A DNA stretch of 8,070 nt from Alphaproteobacteria bacterium. Its GTDB lineage: Bacteria > Pseudomonadota > Alphaproteobacteria > Rs-D84. A program made the translations under genes and the position numbers. The DNA is taken from positions 1 to 8,070 of the forward strand of contig JAEEQU010000044.1 in the NCBI GenBank assembly GCA_016285415.1, read 5' to 3'. Positions 1 to 5,004 of the stretch are shown here, one piece after another. The notes under the pieces are model-generated. The model was not told the origin of the DNA. It did not search any database and saw only the letters and a program-made list of their open reading frames with translations. Numbering within the stretch: the stretch's first letter is position 1; every line of letters starts with the position of its first letter.

Positions 1-42
1 TGAACCCGAAAGTCCCGCACAAAATAAAACCGTATTTTTCAT
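1..42 (-). CDS. N-terminus of an unidentified gene, cut by the window edge
   Basis: Only 14 codons are visible, reading MKNTVLFCAGLSGS. The start is supported by a very strong ribosome-binding site 5 bases upstream. The last residues, GLSGS after a hydrophobic strand (VLFCA), look like the beginning of a Walker A P-loop of the G-x4-GK type, which would make this a nucleotide-binding kinase or ATPase. The short hydrophobic stretch could instead be the start of a signal peptide or lipoprotein signal, so no function is assigned. The ATG lies only 24 bases past the rpoD terminator T-tract and I see no promoter in between. Expression may depend on read-through or on a promoter inside the end of rpoD. 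Confidence 0.6.
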   Translation of the reverse strand, partial: MKNTVLFCAGLSGS

Positions 43-47
43 TTTTG

Positions 48-55
48 CCTCCTTT
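48..55 (-). promoter_or_regulatory. Strong Shine-Dalgarno site for the left-edge gene
   Basis: The minus strand reads AAAGGAGG followed by a 5-base spacer (CAAAA) and ATG at 42-40. This is the strongest ribosome-binding site in the window; the other genes mostly have AAGGA, AGAGGA or AAGGG. It is what makes the short visible reading frame at the left edge credible as a gene start. Confidence 0.75.
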
Positions 56-65
56 GGTTGTTATT

Positions 66-90
66 AAAAAGGGGCGTTTGAAAACGCCCC
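66..90 (-). terminator. Rho-independent terminator after rpoD
   Basis: On the minus strand GGGGCGTT pairs perfectly with AACGCCCC (+ strand 71-78 with 83-90) around a four-base loop, followed at once by TTTTTA. The stem begins 5 bases after the rpoD stop codon (TAA at 98-96). An 8-bp GC-rich stem with a U-tract is a textbook intrinsic terminator and should end the trcR-rpoD transcript. Confidence 0.93.
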
Positions 91-95
91 CTCCG

Positions 96-2183
96 TTAAT
101 CTTCCAAGAAACTGCGCAATTTGCGTGCCCGTGTTGGGTGCTTTAATTTGTTCAGTGCCTTTTGTTCAATCTGACGTATACGTTCACGTGTAACCCCGAT
201 ATACTCGCCGACCTCTTCCAATGTGCTGGTCTTGTTAGTACTCATACCGAAACGTTGACGCAGAACCGTTTCTTCCTTGGGATCCAGTTCCGACAGAATT
301 TGAGTAACAATTTTACGCAGATTCTTTTGTGCCGCCGATGTAAACGGATTTTTCGCCGTTTCATCCGCAATAATTTCCATACGCGAACTGTCGTCTTCGG
401 TACCAACAGGCGCCTCCAACGAAATTGGTTTAAGGTTCACCTTCATTGCCTTGTGAATCTTGTCCACCGGCAGATATATTATCTTGGACAATTCTTCGGC
501 GGTTGGTTGACGGCCATATTTATGCATAAACTGACGCGAAGCACGTTGAATCTTGTGTATGTTATCTATCATGTGCACTGGGATACGAATTGTGCGCGCC
601 TGGTCCGCGATACTGCGCAGAATTGCCTGTTGTATCCAATTGGTCGCATAGGTTGAAAATTTATTTCCCAAACGATAATCAAATTTATCAACGGCCTTCA
701 TCAAACCAATGTTTCCATCTTGAACCAAATCAGAGAAATCTAATCCCAACCCGCGATTACTGCTCTTCTTGGCAAATTTGATAACAAGACGCAGGTTCGC
801 TTCTATCATTTCACGTTTTGCACGCGCCGCTTCGGTTTGACCACGACGAACCAGTTCAACGACCTTTTTATATTCTTCGGTTGGTTGACCAGTTTCTTGG
901 GCAATTGCGGTAATATCGTTCTGAATTTTAATGATATCCGCACCATGCTTGGTTGCGAAATTGACCCACGCTTTATTTTTATGCTTTGTTAATTTCTTGA
1001 CCCAATTACGATTTAATTCGTTGCCTGCATATTCAACCAAGAAATCTTCACGTTTAATCTTGTTCGCCATCGCCAAACGCAACAGTTTGCCTTCCAATCC
1101 CATCAGCAACTGGTCGCGTTTAGTCAAGGTTTCCATAATTTCAGAGATACGGTCGTCATTAAGGCGAATCTTGCTAACATTTTCAAACAGCGTCAAACGC
1201 ATTTTGTTGTATTTTTCTTCCAATGCGTTGTCCGGTTTTGACGATGTAAGCAGTTTTTCCATACGCATTGCCTGAAGTTTTTGCATACTGTTAAATGTCC
1301 GCTTAATCTTGGCAAACAATTCCAGAACCATCGGCATAAGCGCTTCTTCCATTACTGGAATTGGCACACCAGATGTGCTGCGCGGTGCATCATCTTTCTT
1401 GACACCGTCTTCGTCCAGCATTTCTTCTTCGTCTTCTTCGTCATCTTCGGTGCTGCCCACAGATTCTTCCAAATCATCCAGATCATCATCGTCCAATTCA
1501 TCAACTTGGTCAACACCCTTGGATTTAAGGGTTTCAGAAATCGCCGCCAATGATTTTTGTTCGGAATCAGATGAATACATTGCTTCCAAATTCACAATAT
1601 AACGCAGGCGGATATCTTCGTTTAACAATTGTTGGTACCAATCCAACATCGCCTTAATCGTCATTGGGCTTTCGCACAGGCCATATACCATCAGGCGCGA
1701 TGCGGCCTCTATACGCTGGGCAATTGCGACTTCGCCGGCGGCGGTCAACAATTGAACCGTTCCAATTTGTTTAAGGTATGATTGAACAGAATCTTGGACA
1801 CCAAGAACCAAACTGCCTGTTTGGCTGCGTTCCAATTGTTTGGCATAGTGTTCGTAATCTTCATCGTTAACATCAACCTGTTCTGCATCCGCGTTTAACA
1901 GATTACGATACTTTTCCGCGTTTTCATCGGAATCTTCGTCATAATATTTTTCAATATCCTTGGCATAGTTGCCAGTTTCAAGAATTTCCAACCCCAAATC
2001 TTGCTTAAAGAAATCCAGTACTTCGGCCTGTTCTTCTTCGGGGATTTCATCCGCATCAACCGCAGAATTAAAATCTAACTGCGACAAATAGCCATTTTCC
2101 ATTGACGATGCGGCGAGTTTTTGCAGGTTTTCTGGCAGGGAATCTACCAATAACCGTGTTGCTTCATCTATTTTTTTGGACAT
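96..2183 (-). CDS. rpoD: RNA polymerase primary sigma factor RpoD (sigma-70)
   Basis: A 695-residue group 1 sigma factor that directs RNA polymerase to housekeeping promoters. Domains in order: region 1.1 (about 1-70), region 1.2 (131-165, DSVQSYLKQIGTVQLL), a large non-conserved region with an acidic stretch at 225-260, regions 2.1-2.4 (about 452-530), region 3 (531-610), and region 4 (about 620-695) with the -35 helix VTRERIRQIE (664-673) and the usual end LRSFLED. Residues from region 2.2 onward match E. coli numbering plus 82. The oddities are Asn at the Y425 and W433 equivalents (507, 515), Gln for R436 (518), Leu for T440 (522), a two-residue insertion before region 2.2 (GLGLDFSDL), and a changed sigma finger (DSSRMEII for DSHLGDFI, 598-605). 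The start is ATG with AAGGG upstream; the gene follows trcR by 29 bases and is probably co-transcribed with it. The family assignment is certain. Confidence 0.98.
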   Translation of the reverse strand: MSKKIDEATRLLVDSLPENLQKLAASSMENGYLSQLDFNSAVDADEIPEEEQAEVLDFFKQDLGLEILETGNYAKDIEKYYDEDSDENAEKYRNLLNADAEQVDVNDEDYEHYAKQLERSQTGSLVLGVQDSVQSYLKQIGTVQLLTAAGEVAIAQRIEAASRLMVYGLCESPMTIKAMLDWYQQLLNEDIRLRYIVNLEAMYSSDSEQKSLAAISETLKSKGVDQVDELDDDDLDDLEESVGSTEDDEEDEEEMLDEDGVKKDDAPRSTSGVPIPVMEEALMPMVLELFAKIKRTFNSMQKLQAMRMEKLLTSSKPDNALEEKYNKMRLTLFENVSKIRLNDDRISEIMETLTKRDQLLMGLEGKLLRLAMANKIKREDFLVEYAGNELNRNWVKKLTKHKNKAWVNFATKHGADIIKIQNDITAIAQETGQPTEEYKKVVELVRRGQTEAARAKREMIEANLRLVIKFAKKSSNRGLGLDFSDLVQDGNIGLMKAVDKFDYRLGNKFSTYATNWIQQAILRSIADQARTIRIPVHMIDNIHKIQRASRQFMHKYGRQPTAEELSKIIYLPVDKIHKAMKVNLKPISLEAPVGTEDDSSRMEIIADETAKNPFTSAAQKNLRKIVTQILSELDPKEETVLRQRFGMSTNKTSTLEEVGEYIGVTRERIRQIEQKALNKLKHPTRARKLRSFLED
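1404..1511 (-). repeat. Low-complexity acidic tract inside rpoD
   Basis: Codons 225-260 of rpoD are dominated by Asp and Glu (runs such as DELDDDDLDDLEE and DDEEDEEE), which gives a GAA/GAT-rich trinucleotide-like pattern in the DNA. It lies in the non-conserved region of sigma-70, where acidic stretches are common in proteobacteria. It is not a separate element. The simple-sequence composition makes it a likely spot for length variation between strains. Confidence 0.7.
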
Positions 2184-2212
2184 TAAAAACCCTTAAGTTT
2201 TGGTTTTTGATA

Positions 2213-2740
2213 TTATTTTTTATTCTTGTTTGCCTTGGCCACCGCATCATGCAATGCAGATTCAGACAATAACCCCAAAACCAACGGACTTTGAATTTGG
2301 ATATCCGCATAGTTTTTGTGTGTCTTGTTACGAACAGACGCAACGGTCGGATTCGTACTGCGCATCAGACGTGCAATTTGGCCATCTGACAATTCTGGGC
2401 AATTCTTTAAAATCCACAAAATACCACCCAACCGATTTTGACGGTGTAATTTTGGCGTATAACCAATACCCTTTTTGTTCTGGGCATTTTGTGCATTTAC
2501 GATTGTTTCCAACAAAGTCAGACGCGCATTTGGATCTTCTTCGCACTTTTTGATATCTTCACGCGTCAATTGTCCGTTTAAAATCGGGTCTAACCCCTGC
2601 ATTTTTTGTGTTTCGGCATCCGCGATATTTTTAACCTCTAATTCATGCAACCCGCAGAATTCAGCGATTTGTTCAAATGTTAACGCGGTATTTTCAATCA
2701 ACCACAAAGCAGTGGATTTTGGCATATATGGGTAGTTCAT
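2213..2740 (-). CDS. trcR: DUF1013-family transcriptional regulator (TrcR-like)
   Basis: A 175-residue cytoplasmic protein recognised from the conserved alphaproteobacterial DUF1013 pattern: PKSTALWLIENTALTFEQIA (7-26), FCGLHELEV (28-36), LDPILNGQLTREDIKKCEED (50-69), and a C-terminal block with LSDGQIARLMRSTNPTVASV (117-136) and SPLVLGLLSE (151-160). The first and last blocks both look like helix-turn-helix segments (about 10-45 and 106-140). The family is named cell-cycle transcriptional regulator TrcR in current annotation; the exact targets here are unknown. The ATG has AGAGGA upstream with good spacing, and a sigma-70 promoter lies about 30 bases before it. rpoD starts 29 bases downstream with no terminator between, so the two genes probably form an operon. 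The family call is secure; the biological role is inferred from relatives. Confidence 0.92.
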   Translation of the reverse strand: MNYPYMPKSTALWLIENTALTFEQIAEFCGLHELEVKNIADAETQKMQGLDPILNGQLTREDIKKCEEDPNARLTLLETIVNAQNAQNKKGIGYTPKLHRQNRLGGILWILKNCPELSDGQIARLMRSTNPTVASVRNKTHKNYADIQIQSPLVLGLLSESALHDAVAKANKNKK

Positions 2741-2767
2741 AAAAAATCCTCTTGTTCGCTGTCGCTA

Positions 2768-2795
2768 AATATAGCACAAAAACTATTATATTCAA
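2768..2795 (-). promoter_or_regulatory. Sigma-70 promoter for the trcR-rpoD operon
   Basis: The minus strand has TTGAAT (2795-2790), a 16-base spacer, and TATATT (2773-2768) preceded by TGC, an extended -10. It sits in the short spacer between the cysS stop and the trcR start; transcription would begin around 2761 and give a leader of about 20 bases. A small palindrome GCTATATTTAGC overlaps the -10 and could be chance or an operator. I see no terminator behind cysS, so read-through from cysS is possible. Confidence 0.65.
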
Positions 2796-2815
2796 GGGGT
2801 TTTTTATAAAATATT

Positions 2816-4234
2816 TTACTGTTTTTTCACCAGTTTAAAACCACCCGGAATATCGGTCACTGTCCAACCCGCAGAATCTATTTTCGCACGCAATTCATCC
2901 GCCAATGCAAAATCACGATTCTTCTTGGCATCTGCACGTTTCGTGGCCATTTCTTGAATTTCGGCCGGTGCAGTTTCTGATTCCGCCGCACGCAATTTGT
3001 TTGCGCGATCGCGCAGTTGCAACCCCAACAAATCATCAACAAAATCCAACAATGATAATTTTGTCGCCGGATTTATGGTTTGGTTTTTCAACATATCTTG
3101 AACAACGACCAATGTTTCCGCGGTTTTTAGGTTGTCGGAAATCGGCGTCAAAATCTTGTCATGCCATTCGTTATACAAATCTTGGTTGACCGGTTCCGTA
3201 TCGCCCGCGGCCATTAAATCGGCAATTTTACGAACCATGTTTTTATAGCCCGCCGCCGCCGCATCCAAAGATTCAAACGAAAATTCCATTGGTTGACGAT
3301 AGTGTCCCTGAAGCAACAGATACCGGAAAGCCATTGGGTCATAGCCCTTTTCTATCAGCCCACGAACCGTAAAGAAAGAACCCGAAGATTTTGCCATCTT
3401 TCCATCACGTAACATTAACCATGCCCAATGTACCCAATAATGCACCCATGGTTTACCAACAACTGGCTCAGATTGCGCGATTTCATTGGTATGATGAACT
3501 TTGATATGTTCTTGGCCGCCACTGTGAATATCAAAATGGTCACCAAGGTATTTCATACTCATTGCGCTGCACTCTAGATGCCACCCGGGAAAACCAACAC
3601 CCCACGGGCTATCCCATTCCATTTGGCGTTTTACATCCGTTGGTGAAAATTTCCAAAGTGCAAAATCGGTTATGTTGCGTTTATTATTATTTTCAATACG
3701 CGCACCACCACGCAATTCTGATAAATTCTGGCCACCTAATTTCCCATAATCTGACAATTTTGATGTATCATAATAGATACCATCACCCGGAATTTCATAT
3801 GTGAACCCAAGTTTTTCCAATTTTTGGATAAGTTCAATTTGCTCTTTGATGTGGTCGGTTGCACGTGGCATATGGGTTGGACGTATAATATTCAATAAAT
3901 CCATATCGGTTAAGCAACTTTTTATATATTTATTCGCGATATCCCAAACAGACATATTCTCACGCGCGGCGCCTTTTTCCATTTTATCTTCACCAGTGTC
4001 TTCGTCACTAGTAAGGTGTCCGACATCCGTAAAATTCATAACATGGGTCACCGTATACCCATTTGCCAAAAACATGCGTTTTATCATATCTCCATTGAAA
4101 AAAGTACGCATGTTACCCAAATGTTGATCCCAATAAACGGTCGGGCCGCAATTATAAAAACCAACATGATTTGGGGTGATTGGCACGAAATCTTCTACTT
4201 TGCGTGTCATCGTGTTGTATAATCTTATTTGCAT
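2816..4234 (-). CDS. cysS: Cysteinyl-tRNA synthetase, divergent CPR-like form
   Basis: A 472-residue class Ia synthetase that attaches cysteine to tRNA-Cys in the cytoplasm. Visible signatures: the HIGH-type motif as HLGN (38-41), KMAKS as the KMSKS motif (279-283), and the catalytic zinc ligands C29, C222, H247 and E251 (HHTNE). The C-terminal part is helical, ending in a short lysine-rich tail. An upstream TTG at 4291 in the same frame is rejected because it lies inside a terminator hairpin and adds a hydrophobic 19-residue extension; the ATG at 4234 has AAGGAT seven bases upstream and gives the normal MQIRLYNTMTRK start. The insert with VGHLTSDEDTGEDKMEKGA (71-89) and YWDQHLGNMR (34-43) resemble CysRS of candidate-phyla bacteria rather than the usual alphaproteobacterial NITDVDDK type, so transfer is possible. 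The leader upstream contains a likely cysteine-codon attenuator. Confidence 0.96.
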   Translation of the reverse strand: MQIRLYNTMTRKVEDFVPITPNHVGFYNCGPTVYWDQHLGNMRTFFNGDMIKRMFLANGYTVTHVMNFTDVGHLTSDEDTGEDKMEKGAARENMSVWDIANKYIKSCLTDMDLLNIIRPTHMPRATDHIKEQIELIQKLEKLGFTYEIPGDGIYYDTSKLSDYGKLGGQNLSELRGGARIENNNKRNITDFALWKFSPTDVKRQMEWDSPWGVGFPGWHLECSAMSMKYLGDHFDIHSGGQEHIKVHHTNEIAQSEPVVGKPWVHYWVHWAWLMLRDGKMAKSSGSFFTVRGLIEKGYDPMAFRYLLLQGHYRQPMEFSFESLDAAAAGYKNMVRKIADLMAAGDTEPVNQDLYNEWHDKILTPISDNLKTAETLVVVQDMLKNQTINPATKLSLLDFVDDLLGLQLRDRANKLRAAESETAPAEIQEMATKRADAKKNRDFALADELRAKIDSAGWTVTDIPGGFKLVKKQ

Positions 4235-4240
4235 AACAAA

Positions 4241-4246
4241 ATCCTT
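4241..4246 (-). promoter_or_regulatory. Ribosome-binding site that fixes the cysS start
   Basis: AAGGAT on the minus strand ends six bases before the ATG at 4234-4232. It selects that ATG over the in-frame TTG at 4291, which lies in the 3' arm of the upstream terminator stem. It lies well downstream of the attenuator hairpin, so cysS translation is independent of the leader peptide. Confidence 0.8.
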
Positions 4247-4279
4247 ATATTTTAGTGTTGATATAATAACAGATAATAG

Positions 4280-4304
4280 AAAAATAAGCAAACACTATGT
4301 TTGC
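4280..4304 (-). terminator. Attenuator terminator hairpin in the cysS leader
   Basis: The minus strand reads GCAAACA, loop TAG, TGTTTGC (4304-4288), a perfect 7-bp stem, followed by TTATTTTTC (4287-4279). It lies between the Cys-rich leader peptide and cysS, 46 bases before the cysS start. The stem is modest (three G-C pairs), as in many regulated terminators. Five bases of its 5' arm (AAACA, 4302-4298) are shared with an alternative hairpin upstream, so the two structures cannot coexist. It could also be read as the ordinary end of a small RNA or of the DUF805 transcript. Confidence 0.7.
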
Positions 4305-4314
4305 AAAAAACATA
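4296..4314 (-). promoter_or_regulatory. Candidate antiterminator hairpin of the cysS attenuator
   Basis: TATGTTT (4314-4308) pairs perfectly with AAACATA (4302-4296) around a five-base loop TTTGC. The stem starts on the base right after the leader stop codon and takes AAACA away from the terminator 5' arm. A ribosome sitting on the leader stop codon would cover TATGTTT and let the terminator form. A ribosome held at the Cys codons would leave most of it free, so the antiterminator could form and cysS would be transcribed. The stem has a single G-C pair and is weak, so the mechanism is inferred and its stability is uncertain. Confidence 0.55.
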
Positions 4315-4353
4315 TTAACAACAACAGTAAAAATTTATAAATGGTATTGTCAT
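4315..4353 (-). CDS. Cysteine-rich leader peptide of cysS (attenuator peptide)
   Basis: A 12-codon reading frame on the minus strand encodes MTIPFINFYCCC and ends with TAA (4317-4315). The last three sense codons are TGT TGT TGT (4326-4318). Cysteine is normally rare, so three in a row just before the stop, followed at once by alternative hairpins and then by cysteinyl-tRNA synthetase, is the classic pattern of an amino-acid leader peptide whose translation reports charged Cys-tRNA. An AGG lies only two bases before the ATG, which is poor spacing. The promoter just upstream predicts transcription starting around 4356-4354, so the mRNA may be leaderless, and an in-frame GTG (4356-4354) directly precedes the ATG. 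An in-frame TAG three codons before the ATG limits the frame. Polycysteine leaderless small ORFs acting as cysteine attenuators are known in mycobacteria; I do not know of this arrangement on cysS in alphaproteobacteria. Confidence 0.75.
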   Translation of the reverse strand: MTIPFINFYCCC

Positions 4354-4361
4354 CACCTGCT

Positions 4362-4390
4362 ATTGTGTAGAATTTTTACAATAATGTCAA
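4362..4390 (-). promoter_or_regulatory. Promoter of the cysS leader
   Basis: The minus strand has a perfect -35 box TTGACA (4390-4385), a 17-base spacer, and CACAAT (4367-4362) as the -10. The -10 keeps the conserved A and final T but has C in place of the first T. The start point predicted 6-8 bases downstream falls on or within three bases of the leader-peptide ATG. This is the best -35 box in the window. The weak -10 is the main doubt. Confidence 0.6.
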
Positions 4391-4433
4391 CCCTATTTTC
4401 CACAAAAACATTATGCAACCGCATACCGATATG

Positions 4434-4937
4434 CTATTTACGATATGGATTGTTTTTTGTTTTTGACGGTAACGAAAACAGGACAAACATCACAACGGAC
4501 GTTGCCACGAACCCCATAAACGCCCATGCACAACGCAACATATAAATCTCGTTTGCTGGTGTGTAGTACATAACCGATACAGCCAATGCCATAGGCAAAA
4601 AATATACGAACAACACAAAAAGCACCCCCGGAATCAGCAAAAGCCATAACCATTTTGCGGAAACCCCGATATCATGCACCCTGCGTGCCGCCAGACTTAA
4701 GAACGGAACAAATGTGGCAACAATTAGGACAAGGACGAAATCTATGAACACCATCACTTGTGAAAGGTGTGCCATTAATACAAGCAAATCCCACAACAAG
4801 AACACAAATAATACCGCAAACCAATATTCACTACGTTGGGCAACACCACTGAAAGTAAAATATTTTGCCCAAAAATTCTTAATAGCCTTACCAAAACCAA
4901 CCATTTTTTGTTTTTCTTTTGATTTGCGAACCGGCAT
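4434..4937 (-). CDS. DUF805 family inner-membrane protein
   Basis: A 167-residue membrane protein of unknown function. The DUF805 pattern is visible: FTFSGVAQRSEYWF (27-40), the family's FSGRxxRSEYW motif, and AARRVHDIGVSAKWLWLLL (83-101), its ARRLHDxGxSGWW motif. There is a basic cytoplasmic N-terminus (residues 1-25), followed by about four hydrophobic helices (roughly 38-58, 60-80, 96-118, 133-155) and a short basic tail. The ATG at 4937 is preferred over an internal Met at codon 12 because AGGGAG lies seven bases before it, while the internal Met has no clear site. The gene ends in TAG. A weak hairpin GCATA-TCGG-TATGC (4434-4421) right after the stop could terminate it poorly. The role is unknown; members are scattered in bacteria, often as small envelope proteins. 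Confidence 0.88.
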   Translation of the reverse strand: MPVRKSKEKQKMVGFGKAIKNFWAKYFTFSGVAQRSEYWFAVLFVFLLWDLLVLMAHLSQVMVFIDFVLVLIVATFVPFLSLAARRVHDIGVSAKWLWLLLIPGVLFVLFVYFLPMALAVSVMYYTPANEIYMLRCAWAFMGFVATSVVMFVLFSLPSKTKNNPYRK

Positions 4938-4965
4938 AAGAAAACTCCCTTGGTAATATAAGGTT

Positions 4966-4974
4966 ATTTTATCA
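4966..4974 (-). promoter_or_regulatory. Possible extended -10 promoter for the DUF805 gene
   Basis: TGATAAAAT on the minus strand (TG, one base, then TAAAAT) lies about 30 bases before the DUF805 start in the 67-base spacer after xerC. No convincing -35 box is present 16-18 bases upstream. There is no terminator between xerC and this gene, so co-transcription with xerC is equally possible. In an AT-rich spacer such a match can occur by chance. Confidence 0.35.
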
Positions 4975-5004
4975 TTATTTCTGAATTAAATCTAGTAATT
5001 TTTT

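Noticed and set aside
162..1602. Several plus-strand reading frames opposite rpoD, the longest 164 codons.
   Set aside because: They are shadows of rpoD codon structure, have no ribosome sites or recognisable domains, and several start inside one another.
96..2183. Absence of TGA among the stop codons of the window (TAA and TAG only), hinting at UGA reassignment.
   Set aside because: There are fewer than ten stops, Trp is encoded by TGG, and no gene contains in-frame TGA, so there is no positive evidence for recoding.
4235..4291. In-frame 19-residue N-terminal extension of CysRS starting at TTG 4291 (hydrophobic MLIFLLSVII).
   Set aside because: The TTG lies in the stem of a terminator hairpin with no ribosome site, while the ATG at 4234 has AAGGAT and gives the family's normal start.
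4421..4434. Hairpin GCATA-TCGG-TATGC at the end of the DUF805 gene as a terminator.
   Set aside because: The stem is only five pairs and the nearest T-run is about ten bases away. It may slow polymerase but is not a convincing terminator.
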